Position numbers and translations under genes: made by a program. 64,000 bases of DNA, taken from Stachybotrys elegans. Lineage: Eukaryota > Ascomycota > Sordariomycetes > Hypocreales > Stachybotryaceae. The stretch lies in contig JAGPNK010000011.1 of the NCBI GenBank assembly GCA_020746835.1, positions 248,001 through 312,000 on the forward strand. Reading direction: 5' to 3'. Below the pieces are notes generated by a model that was not told the origin of the DNA, did no database searches, and was given only the letters and a program-made list of their open reading frames with translations. How positions within the stretch are numbered: the stretch's first letter is position 1; the number at the start of each line of letters is the position of its first letter. This document shows positions 22,245 through 32,513 of the stretch, piece by piece.

Positions 22245-23952
22245 CTAGTCGAATTCAATTACATACTTCGATCTCAATATCTCACCGTATCGCCACAGTA
22301 CCAGCGGAGCGATGGACATGGCAATGGCGATAAACCCTAAAAGTGAATTTCCCTACAACATATTAGCCATTGCGTAGGCATGATTTAGGTAGAGCCCACC
22401 CAGCCATATCCGAGGGTCGAGTAAAGCGGCAAACCAGCCAGAGGAATACAGGCACCAAAAATACTCCGGATGATGCTCGTTGCGGCCATGGCACTGGCGG
22501 CGTGTTTGGTGAAGGCGTCCACCACGTAGACCTGGGTCGGAAGCTGCCAATGTCAGAATCCATTCAAGATGGGAGTGTGCCACCCCTACAAAAGAGAAGA
22601 TTAATCCAGCTCCTGCCAGTCCCGTGAAGAATATGGGGACAGCCCAATGAACATGGTACTCTACGGTCCATCCGTACCCGAGCAGCGATATTGGTATCAA
22701 CGGGACACCTAACACAATTGGCACCAAGCGGTATCTAGCAGCATTAGCAACAAAGTAATAATTCACTCAAAGCTAACACTCACTCTGGTTTCGACTCCTT
22801 GTTCTTGGTCGTGAGCCTGGCTTGGAGCGAATCGCTAAGCCAGGACAAGATAGCAAGTGCCACCATGCAGCCCACACCTATGCCCAAGAAAGACAGCCCG
22901 AGTGTATCAGTGCCGAAGCCATACTCATTCGGGAAAACAGTTGAAAATGTTGTAAAGAGAAGATATAGATATCCATAAATAAGGGCCAGATATAACGAGA
23001 GGCCTGTCACAATAGGACTCTGGACCAACATCCTCAACGGCCGAGAGATTGAACGCAAAAGAAGCGTTCGAAGAGGAATTTTCCGCGTGTGAAGTCTTCC
23101 ATCGATCGCTGTGTTGTTCTTGGCCAAGCGTTGTTGGATTATATCCGGATGGCTCTCAGATAGACAGAGAAAAGTGACAATTGTCATCAGAACTTTCTAT
23201 TACATGTGAGTCAGGAGCAGAAAATAGCATCGAGTCTCTTACCACAATCGCCATTAGCCAAAAGATCCATCTCCAACCAAGATCCTGCGCGACGAATCCT
23301 CCAATCACGGGACTGACAGCGAGTTAGTCTGTGATCATACCACTTGCGACTGTACTTACCCCACGACGGGTCCGATGAAGATGCCAGCAAAGAAAATAGA
23401 CATGACAAGTTCCCGTCGCTGGAGTGATACCTGATCAGCGATACTGCCTCCCGCTATGTTCATGGGACCAGAGCTGAAGCTCCCTGCGATGAACCGGAAG
23501 ACAATGAAAGACGCGATATTTGGCGCCATGGCGCTCGCGATGGTGAATGCTAGAGAAGCGACGTTGGAGAGGTGGAGGATTGGGCGTCGCCCGTAGAGCT
23601 CGGATAAGGGGGCCAGAATAATCGGGCCAATTGCAAACCCAAGCACGAATATGGAAACAACAAGAGATAATATCGGCCGAGCAAAGTCACCGTAGTCGTC
23701 TCGAAGAAGTGGTACTGCAGGAACAATGACGGAAGACTCCAATGGCCTTGAGGGGGTCAGTGACTTATAAAAAGGAGCAGTACAGGAGGTTGACACTTAC
23801 GGAAGAAAAGCCAGCACAGTCACTATCCCAAGGTTAATGGCCTTCTTCCAACGGCGCCAGTTCTGTGCGTTGTTTGGGTCTTGGTCCCAGGTGACGGTTG
23901 GACCATCCTGGGACTCCTGAATGTCGATTTGGCTCATACTGACTTTTTCCAT
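22245..23952 (-). CDS. MFS transporter, DHA1 family (468 aa)
   Basis: Seven exons (23801-23952, 23360-23746, 23243-23312, 22784-23196, 22590-22734, 22400-22531, 22245-22352) sum to 469 codons. The terminal exon was recovered by splicing from GTGGGC to TTGTAG, which restores [20 protein letters not shown]. Motifs are [15 protein letters not shown] before TM1, [15 protein letters not shown] (motif A), [14 protein letters not shown], and [19 protein letters not shown] (TM5 antiporter region). It probably exports a small molecule at the plasma membrane. The start may be 23952 or the ATG at 23937. It lies tail to tail with the AflR-type regulator and shares a promoter with the hydrolase at 24293. 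Confidence 0.86.
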
Positions 23953-24292
23953 ACAAAGGATATAGAAATATGTTCGGAATATATTATCCTTTAAATATGC
24001 CGTTTCTCTTATCGTATAACGACCGGGATATGTACACAATTGCCAATTCTGGCAACCGCGAATTCTCGCTCAGCGAAATTACCCATCTGGGAAACCCATC
24101 AACTTCGCTCAGCGAATATGAGCAAGACCAGGGTCAAGCAGGAAACGATTATGCTTTGTCAAGTAACGGAATTAATCTTTACAAATCAGTTTTGGGGGCA
24201 TTCAAGACCAACATCGGCTATTTAATGGACATAACCTCGCATTTCAACAGTTCTGCACCAAGCCTAATCATTGCTACTACCTTCCAATCATC
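23953..24292. promoter_or_regulatory. Bidirectional promoter with two AflR-type sites
   Basis: A 340-bp shared promoter of the MFS gene (leftward) and an alpha/beta hydrolase (rightward). TCG-CTCAG-CGA occurs at 24066-24076 and again, identical, at 24105-24115. Both fit TCGSWNNSCGR, the consensus known for AflR. They lie 114 and 153 bp from the MFS start and about 180-220 bp from the hydrolase start. The element is near-palindromic, as expected for a dimeric zinc-cluster protein. A partial version (ACGCTCAGCGA) occurs in the hydrolase coding start near 24317. Binding is inferred. Confidence 0.6.
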
Positions 24293-25216
24293 ATGTCTTC
24301 CGTCTGTGCCAACGTCACGCTCAGCGACGGAGCTAGGCTACGTGTCTGGGTGGTAGGCAACGACAAAAGCAAGCCAACTCTAATTGCTTTACATGGCGCC
24401 CCGGGAATTTCCAGTCATCTAGAGCCAGAGGCAGCCTATAGCTTTCTCCAAGACCAATTTCGTCTCATTTTCTTCGATCAGCGGGGTAGCGGTGGAAGCG
24501 ACACCAAAGGTCCTCTCACAGATGAACGATGGATTTCTGATGTAGATGAGATAAGGTTTGTCATTCAAGAGACAGATTTGTTGCCATGCTAATACTTGAG
24601 CTGTAGAGCCTGGGCAGGCGCTGAGACGTTTGTTCTCGCAGGCGGGTCGTATGGAGGATTTCTTTCCTTGGGATACGCCTTGGCCTTTCCCAACCGGCTA
24701 TCAGGATTGATCCTCCGTGACACGTGGACATATGGTTCTCGAGGCGTGCTTCGTGCCCTTGCCGCCATATTGGCGTCGAAGCGAATCACTCCCAACCCGG
24801 CACGCCAAGTTCGTCTATGGTCAGGCACACTCCTGGATAAAGAAGATAGCGAGAAGGCTCTCATGGAGATACTTCCGATTTACAGCCCGGAGACAAACGG
24901 AGAAACTGCCAAAGCCGATTCCTTCGAAGGCACGGCCGACGACATTGAGCTGCACTGGGAGACATTGAACTATGCATTTTCGCGCAGTGCGCCCAAGTTT
25001 GACGTCAGGGACCGGCTTTGTCATATCCAGGTTCCTACCCTCATCATAGTGGGACGTCACGATCCCATTTGTCCGGTTGAAGAAGCCTTGGAGATGAACA
25101 GAGGGATTGCGAATAGTGAGCTTGTCATATTTGAGAAATCAAGCCATAACCCTGCGACCGACGAGCCGGCACTATTCGAAACGGAGATTTCTAGATTTGT
25201 CCAGAAGTGGAGGTAA
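24293..25216 (+). CDS. Alpha/beta hydrolase, proline-iminopeptidase-like (290 aa)
   Basis: Exons 24293-24555 and 24607-25216 give 290 aa. The HGAPG oxyanion-hole motif is in TLIALHGAPGISSH. The next strand LIFFDQRGSGGSD is the proline iminopeptidase (S33) signature. The nucleophile elbow is GGSYGG. The acid lies in GRHDPICP and the His in EKSSHNPATDEP, so the triad is complete. There is no signal peptide. S33 enzymes remove N-terminal proline, but in fungal clusters relatives hydrolyse ester or amide intermediates. Its shared promoter with the MFS gene and the AflR-type sites suggests co-regulation. Confidence 0.85.
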
Positions 25217-25627
25217 TGACGTCCTACCAGGGCTTGGCCTAGTCGACCGCTCGGCCTTCGCATTGTTGCGGCTCCTTGTTAGTCTATCTTCTAGGCTGTT
25301 ATCTTCTAGGCGGTTGAATGTTCCTGGCGCAGCAATTCTACAAGATGTACCGTGAAGGAGATTACTTCCACCAGAAGCGGCAACGATTTAATCACAGAGG
25401 CTCAGGGTTTCGACGTGAATGGATGTATTAATGGTGGGATACATTCAGCTGGTACAGGAAGAATGAAAGTTTGTTTATATCTTCGGCCCAGTTGAGTTTT
25501 AAATAGATGCCACATCGGGCGGCTGGGTTAGTTATTTATACAGAGTGTACGGAGGAAGGGATATGACCTCAACCGCACTCAGCCAAGTAGCAAGATATGC
25601 TTGTAGAGCAGGAGATCTCCGTGACTG
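25217..25627. other. Intergenic
   Basis: A convergent gap between two hydrolase genes. The short direct repeat ATCTTCTAGGC near 25288-25312 is the only structure noted. Confidence 0.4.
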
Positions 25628-26733
25628 TTACATAACATGATATCTAGCATTTCTTCTCGTCCCATACCATCCCACGTCCAGGGTCCTCTTATCCTCTAGC
25701 CAAGAAAGGTCCGCCACAGGTAACTGGGTTTCATCCTGTCCGAAAAAGCGAAGCGCGCGGTTGGCCACCCATACTGGGTTTTCATCAGCTACATGGCATG
25801 TCAGTAGAGCTACCTTGACTTGAGATATGATGATGAAGGATACTGACCGATCCAATGTCCTGCTTTGGGAATAATGTCCAACTCCAAGTCTTCAGTGAAA
25901 GGCTCGAACGTGGACCGCAGTGAGTCCTCGAGACCCAGGCTGGCCTCGCCGCCCATTCCGAGAACAGGCATCTCCAAGGGCTTCTGGGCGACCGTGGTGT
26001 TGAAAAGGTGATTATCCGCAGCCACCGTCGCCGCCGAGAACGGTCCCAGCATGGCCCTCAGAAAACCCGGCTTTGAAATGGAATCAGTGTATCGCGTCAC
26101 CGTGTCGTCGCTGAATGCTTCTGGCCCGCTGTAACTCCCGTGGTAAAAATACCACAGAAGAAATTCCCGCTCTTTTCCACGCATGAGAAATTCAGCGAGA
26201 TCAGTCACCTGGAAAAATGCCAGCTGCCAATTCTGGTAAAGATCCCAGTAAGGTGCTGGGTTGGCGCTTAACTCGTACCCAAATCCAGGCAGTGGATACT
26301 CCGCGAGGATGAGCCGTTGTACTGTTGACGGATACAACGCAGCAAGGGCAGTAGCAAAGCCTACGCCCTTATCGTGTGCAAGCACATACGCTGAGCTGAT
26401 GTTGAGAAAGTCGAGAACCCCCTTAAGATCACCAGCCGAGGCGGCCGCTGTATAGTTTCCATCGGGTGGAATACTGGAATCACCTGCACCCCTATTGTCT
26501 GGGGCTATGACGGTGTAGTTCTGCGCCAGTATGGGACCGATATGTTGCCATGTCAAGCTGTGTTGGGGATTGCCGTGGACAAGGAGAATAGGGGGACCGG
26601 AGCCGGCGTATCGAAAATGGATGCTAACATCCTCGAGAGCGACGCGACCATGACTCCACGAGCCAAAGGGCGAAGATGCTGCTGAAGTTGATACGGCGGC
26701 GAGGGTAGCCAGCAGGGAGGTTGTGATATGCAT
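25628..26733 (-). CDS. Secreted alpha/beta hydrolase, epoxide-hydrolase-like (348 aa)
   Basis: Exons 25848-26733 and 25628-25788 give 348 aa. The signal peptide is MHITTSLLATLAAVSTSAAS. The epoxide hydrolase/dehalogenase pattern is present: HGNPQHSLTWQHIGP with the HGxP oxyanion motif, APDNRGAGDSS, then LAHDKGVGFA with Asp as nucleophile. A cap domain follows, and the catalytic His is in KAGHWIADENPVWV. Family members open epoxides or act on haloalkanes and lactones. A secreted form could degrade an extracellular compound. N-glycosylation motifs (NYT, NTT) fit secretion. It ends the dense accessory block. Confidence 0.86.
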
Positions 26734-28084
26734 GATGAGAATTGGTAGCCAGAGATAACTGATGAGCCAGTCTAAGCTACATTGTCGAGTCCCAACATGC
26801 GTATTTATATTTCCAACTCGATGTTTGTTCGCCTCAAGAGTCCTCGACAGAGTTATTAGCATCATAAGGGCAAGGGACGAATTAGTCAGTCACAATACGG
26901 AGTAGAGAGCACGAAGTAACGGTATTGCTGACAATTGCCCTTGTCAGCCAGACTTGAGCGGGCCTCCAGCTATTTTCTCTGTATGTATTAGTCAATGCGA
27001 TGATGAAATGAAAAGACAAGGAAAGAAGAAGATCCCTGCCCCATTTCTTTCATGGTGCCCATAACGTTATGGGATCCACTGTATCTTATGACTGCCGGAT
27101 TGATAACATCACGAATCAGGTAAACCGATGTACGGTTACAACAACTTTAGCAGTTTGAGGAGAGCAAGCCAATACTGGCACAGCTTCTTACAAAACTATA
27201 GAAATGTTTGCAATGCTAATACCAAGCGATTGGGATGGCCTTACATTATAATTTTATTCTCCTTGCTATCCTACCTCAGTGCTAACGGTGGATGAGCAGC
27301 ACGAAGCTCAATCGGCTGGAAGAGACCGCACAAGGATTTGGTCAGCAAGATCCATCTGGTTCCACCGTCTTGGCTTAATGGACCCATCAGCTCACGGTAA
27401 AATAAAAGCTTCCTTTCTACTTAGAGTTACAGTTGACAGTCCAACTCTTTCAAATGGAGATGCTACATTTGTCCCCAATGCAGCCGAACCTAGACGGGAA
27501 AATATGCTGCTACAGAGCTTTGCTGTGTTTGTTACCTGAAATTTCGGCAAGAATTGCCAGGGGGTTGAAGCCCTCCAGTTGTGATGGACCTAGGGTAGCC
27601 TTCTCCGTGGGTGCTAAAACTCACAATCTGTTTCAAGCAGGCAGGTGCATAGGCCCTTGAGGCTAGGAAGGGAATACAAGCAATGAAACAGTGGCGAGGA
27701 ATAGATGGTAGACCAAGGTAGTAGATAGATCTAACACAACACAGTGATCCACTGAGATTTTCCCCGACTAGTATGGGTTGTAGGCCTCGGAGCCATATCA
27801 ACGACAAGTATATAGGTTACAGAGGACAAGGGACAGGTACAACCCGCAACCAGTGTTGTGGTTTCGATCTTGTGTGGCAAGCGAGCAATGGGAACAGGTT
27901 GGCGATCTAAATGGCAATGCGTGCTAGACTAGTTACGACCGAGTTTTGGCTGGAGGTAAAACTTTAGCTAGCTGTGCTGTGCTAGGGTCCCACATTCCAC
28001 TATGCTTTAGTCGACCTTCTAGAGGGGACCAAAAGGCTCTATCTCAGCAGCTCATGAAAGCTTGGGTATTCTCAACTGTCCTTT
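26734..28084. other. Intergenic, 1.35 kb
   Basis: No gene recognised on either strand; all open frames are under 95 codons without domain features or plausible splice partners. Confidence 0.45.
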
Positions 28085-28866
28085 TCACGATGGCCTCCAG
28101 GTTGGCGTACCAATGCAGTAATCATAGTACTTCTTCATGCCCGAGCCTTAAAGCACGGTGTTAGCGAGGTTAACGCGGCTATTCAAGTAAAAGCTTACAA
28201 TCTGATCCTAATGATGGGTTCCAAGCAAGCAGCCGACCTCGAGTAATGCCAAACTTTGATATATATACAGAACAAGGATCGGACACTGCCAGCATTAATT
28301 AGCGCCTACGGAGGCGAGCTAGAGCTCTATGCAAGGCCTAACTCACCGCTTGTGTCGTTGGCCATGGCCCAGTAATTACAAGTTGAAATCTGTCCTGTTG
28401 GGGGTTTAGTTGGTCAACCGTCTGTTTTGAGGATAAGTAGAAGCATCCTAGGTATCGGACTCACCAGCAGGCCGGAAATTCCGCACAGCAACGCAGTAGT
28501 TGTATCCTAAGTCCCGAACCACGATTAGCATGCTATAGCCCAATAAAATGGGCATTCTCCCTTATGGGGCTGAGAGCTTACCAGTGTCAAAAGTCTCGCA
28601 AGTCGTGTCTGAGTTCCATTCGCCGAAAGAATCTTCATCAACACGGAACAGGTCCAAGAACTCGGAGCAGTTGCTCTTGAAGGTACCCGGCGCAACAAAC
28701 TCATGCTGTACGCAGTAGGGCGTACTGCCACCTTCTGGTTCAAGCCGGACTTTCTGAGCGCAGTACCGCTGAGACGGATCAAGTTGGCACCCATCGGCCG
28801 ACTGGTTTCGCAGCGAGGGATTCCAGGTCATGAAGACCTCATCGCTGACAGTGGAGATACACAGCT
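28085..28866 (-). pseudogene. LysM-domain protein, 5'-truncated
   Basis: Five exons (28582 to about 28866, 28465-28506, 28347-28394, 28199-28285, 28085-28146) join with constant phase-1 introns and no internal stop, ending in a clean TGA. Three LysM-type units are seen. The first is partial, ending FMTWNPSLRN. The second is YCVQHEFVAPGTF with EWNSD. The third is CSVYISKFGITRGRLLAWN then PSLGSDC. Cysteine spacing and WNPSL motifs are those of fungal chitin-binding LysM proteins. The N-terminus is missing: the frame enters in the middle of a LysM unit at about 28850 and then collides with the opposite-strand chitinase fragment, with no ATG or signal peptide. Confidence 0.7.
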
Positions 28867-30357
28867 GCGGAGCCAGAGGACCGGCGCAGAAAGAGGTCCG
28901 ACTACGACGAGGTAGCCGCCATCGTCAGACGCGACCACGACGGCAGCTGGAAGAGATATGCCGACCACGAGTGGCGCCGAGAACGGCGGAATACACCGGA
29001 TCACGAGCTTCATCTCTTACACAAGAAGTGGTTTTCTCAGGAAGTCGCCGACTGGATCAACATGCAGCGCAAGATTTCTTACGAAGCCAATGTCCTTACC
29101 CATGGCATCCACGAGCGGTTTTATGTCGACATCCTGGACGTAAAGAATGAGTGTCCGCTTGATTGGCTCCCTGACATAGTGGAGGATGATATTGGTGCCA
29201 AGATTACAGCGCTCCTCGACATCAATATTGAGACGTCGACTATGCTATCGCTCAAGGGCGACCTCGCCCATCTTGGTGATCTCGAGGCCTACCTGACATT
29301 CAGAAACAAGGGTGACATCAGGGCTTCGCTCACATTTGACGCTTGGGCTGTCCTTCGAATTCCCAAGATGGAACGGACGCTTTTTGGTCAGTCGTATTGC
29401 CTCCCCAACAGAAGCCATCTAACAAGTCCCCACAGGCATCGCGCCCATCGGCGCCAGCTTCAAGGTACCGGGTGTAGTAACCATCGGACCCGAGTTCAAG
29501 GTGGCAGGAAGCATCGAGGGGTCAATGAGTCTTCACGCGTGAGTCATTCCCATCATCGCCCTACTATATGCCTCCCTGACGCCTTTATCTGTAACACAGA
29601 GACGCCACAATCCAATTCCATGTCGTCAAGTGGGACTATGCTCAGACTTTCCCCCTGGACGGCGCTGAAAGCCCCATCAACTCGGACCAAGAAAAAGAAG
29701 GTCAGGATGGTGCCAACTCTGGTGATGTCGACGTCAGCTGGGAGGTCCGCGTAGAAGGCCAATTGATTGCCCATATGTAAGTCGGAAATTCCTCTTCTTG
29801 ACCATGACCGGCGCGCTGACAGTCTAACCCGCAGTATCCCTATGGTGACATTTGGTATCGTCTTTGACGACAAGTGGGCAGTTCCCAACGCAGCAGTAAG
29901 TTACCTGAAGAAATGCAAGATGAAGGTTTGCTAACTCAATATGAAGGTCGACCTAGGACTAGATGCGTACTCCCAGTTGTACGGCGAAGCATCGGCAGGA
30001 GACTCCAGCAACGGTATACAATATTGTTACGGTGCAGATGCGGGATACAACTTGTTTGCGCGTGTCCAATCTCCGTGCGTATTACATGTTTCCTAATCCT
30101 ACTGCTGACATGGAGGAAGAATTTCCAAGCTGACAGATTGACAGACGTCTGCTGGGTGTGAACCTGAATCGACAATGGAGTTTGGCAAGAGGAGTGGTAG
30201 GTTTGATGCCCATGGATTGACTGACTGATTGACTGACTGATTGACTGACTGATTGACTGACTGATTGACTGACTGATTGACTGACTGCCGCTAGACGAAC
30301 ATCTTTGGTGACTCAAATACTGATCAGACATGCGGATTGGCAGGCTCTATACATTAA
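28852..30357 (+). pseudogene. C-terminal fragment of killer-toxin-like GH18 chitinase
   Basis: Seven exons (28852-29386, 29436-29538, 29600-29776, 29835-29895, 29947-30074, 30145-30196, 30295-30357) join in phase. They encode the C-terminal module found after the catalytic domain in fungal subgroup-C (LysM/GH18) chitinases: DHEWRRERRNTPDHELHLLH, HKKWFSQEVADW, DWLPD, EAYLTFRNKGDIRASL and SFKVPGVVTIGPEF. No GH18 catalytic DxxDxDxE motif, LysM or signal peptide precedes it; the frame starts at about 28852 against the opposite-strand LysM gene. The first in-frame ATG is 29062. Family assignment of the module is from memory. The last intron contains a 12-bp minisatellite. Confidence 0.65.
30215..30287 (+). 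repeat. 12-bp minisatellite inside an intron
   Basis: GATTGACTGACT is repeated six times without error within the last intron (30197-30294) of the chitinase fragment. Splice sites GTAGGT and GCTAG lie outside the array. The reverse strand reads as a Ser-Gln/Ile repeat, which is an artefact. Confidence 0.9.
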
Positions 30358-30552
30358 GCAGCCGGGATAATCCTGAATTTAAGTGATGATTATTTGAAAG
30401 AACGCAAATAACACTTGTGATTGACCCCGCACGAACAGGGCGCAGCGTAGTCACTGAATGACCGACCAACAATATTCCCTCCAGTCTATATTTAAATACG
30501 AGGCACCCCCGCTTCATCGTCCCTCGCTCGCTTTCTCTCTTTCTCTTACTTC

Positions 30553-31515
30553 ATGATCGCCAACATGACTCTTCAATCTCTACCAGCCGAGACCAGGCTC
30601 ATGATCTGGGGTCTCTCGCTCCCTGAAGATGTGCCCGAGGTCTGCATAGGATGGCCGACGTATTTATGGGGAAGCCAACAGCTCCAGGAGCCATATCTCG
30701 TCGATACCGCATTCCCTGTATTGATGCACATTTGTCATGAGACACGTCAATTCGTCCTGTCACCGCCCAGCCGATACTCTCAATTTGTCCCTCGATTCCG
30801 CTTCTCCAAGGAAGCTGGCTGCAAGGTGCCATACCGTCATTTCCGCCCGGAGCTCGACATATTCTATATAACGAACTGGCAGTACAGTAATGTGCTCAAG
30901 ATACACGCTTTCAATCACGAAATTATACGTCAATCTATCCACTTAGCGGTCGAGATGGCTCTTTGGGGTGCTACCAGTTACTGGTTCAATGATTTCATCT
31001 TCCAGCACATGCAAAACATCAAGACCGTTTCCATCGTCTTCCCCTCTTCAGACAGCAAACAGTACAGCTTTGATCAGAATGTCTTCCAGCCCCCCGCAAG
31101 ACGAAGCCGGCTCGTGGCATTGAAACAGCCCAAAAAGGTTATGGGCACGGCGTTAATGCCGTCAAGCACTCGTGGACTTCTATCACCCGGCAATCCATCA
31201 GTTCAAGACTGGATCGATTTTCGATGGGAAGGAGCTGTCGAGGGAGCTGATACCAGATGGGCTCATCTCCGAAACCAAGTCATCTACCAGGGCAGTGCCT
31301 GGGATCGTGAATCACTGACTTTTGTCGGTGTTACACGGGCCGCATTCACGTTTGAGCAGTTCAAGTGCGGCGACAACGGCGAGGAAACATGGGACGAGGT
31401 TTGTAGGGATAGGCTTCACCCTCCAGACTACCATCCAGAGCGAGTGGAAATGACACGCGATCCGACGAGATGGAGGGTCAATGATGATGAGGCGTGGCCA
31501 CCAGAAAGCCTGTAA
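30553..31515 (+). CDS. 2EXR-domain protein (320 aa)
   Basis: A single exon. The start region LQSLPAETRLMIWGLSLPED is the 2EXR hallmark (LPxExRxxIW), a fungal-expanded family of unknown biochemical role, often in large paralogous sets. HICHETRQFVL fits the second conserved segment, and RHFRPELDIFYI fits the usual FxPxxDxFYI strand. There is no signal peptide or membrane segment. An ATG eleven bases after an in-line TC-rich leader supports the start; MIAN and MTLQ are alternative starts four codons apart. Confidence 0.85.
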   Translation: MIANMTLQSLPAETRLMIWGLSLPEDVPEVCIGWPTYLWGSQQLQEPYLVDTAFPVLMHICHETRQFVLSPPSRYSQFVPRFRFSKEAGCKVPYRHFRPELDIFYITNWQYSNVLKIHAFNHEIIRQSIHLAVEMALWGATSYWFNDFIFQHMQNIKTVSIVFPSSDSKQYSFDQNVFQPPARRSRLVALKQPKKVMGTALMPSSTRGLLSPGNPSVQDWIDFRWEGAVEGADTRWAHLRNQVIYQGSAWDRESLTFVGVTRAAFTFEQFKCGDNGEETWDEVCRDRLHPPDYHPERVEMTRDPTRWRVNDDEAWPPESL

Positions 31516-32513
31516 TTCTAGGTTGAGATGATGGATTCCTATGAGTAGAAATTGGACAAGTCGTCGTTGGCGAGACGAGGCCAACCTCATACTGAGCCTC
31601 ATGATGCTGTGAACCACTCACTTTATTGATAGACTTAGGATAACTACTCACAATATACACATTAGCCTCGAGCCCACGGAATTCACTGTTCGGAGCAGAT
31701 TGTCGGATATAGAGGCGAGAGAGAATGCCATAGCTGTCGGCAATCTCTTGACAACCGTGATCTGCTTGACGAGGAATCGGCCTTGATCGCAGGATTCCAA
31801 GCAAAGCAGGTCGCCAAGCCCATACTCATTAAGGATGCGCTCATGAAGTGCCAGGCTCAACTCATTGGAACTTGTTACAACTCCTCACCACTCTGTTTTG
31901 CGTCTGGGTTGGAGTATGTCTGCCCATTGTGGTAAGGGTTGAGCACCAGGGGTGGTGGCCATTGTACGGGCAGTCTATAGTTGCGCTCAACACAATAAGA
32001 GTTGTCTGTTGCGGCTAGAACATATCCACAAATTCTAACGGACAGAGGGTGGTTGCAATGGACTTCGCCCGTCAAGCGGAGCGGGTGAGGTTATATAGAC
32101 GGTGTTGAGATCTAAAATCTAACCTAGGCCTTGTAGTCGGCTTGAGCACCTCAAACTCAATACAGGGAATAGATGATGGTATAGCTGAACGGATAACACC
32201 ATATCTACAGCTTGTCAGCCAGTGGAAGCCATCGTGTAGCTCCCCTAACCCAAGGGTTGGGCACCGAGGCGCAGTCAAGGATATCCCCGGTGAGCTGCGC
32301 CGAGGCTGACAGGCAATCCGCAAAACCTGCCTACCAATTGTATGGCGGGACAAAGATGGGCCCGCCAGGTTGAAAGACTGCGCCTCATCCCTGATTGTAT
32401 CAGATCCAGTGCGGCTGAGGTCACAGGCGCTTATTTCGTGCTGCGCATATAAATAACCACTGGTCCCGCATCATGTCCCCTCGAAGTTGTCTTGAAAAAC
32501 TGAACCAAAAAGG
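31516..32513. other. Intergenic, about 1 kb
   Basis: Reverse-strand frames 31648-31860 and 31875-32075 are coding-like in composition, but no splice junction joins them and no domain was recognised. A TATAAA at 32448-32453 lies 61 bp before the next gene's start. Confidence 0.35.

Noticed and set aside
29936..30331. Reverse frame with a Ser-Gln-Ile repeat
   Set aside because: It is an artefact of the intronic minisatellite.
31648..32075. Two reverse frames after the 2EXR gene
   Set aside because: Only implausibly short introns would join them.
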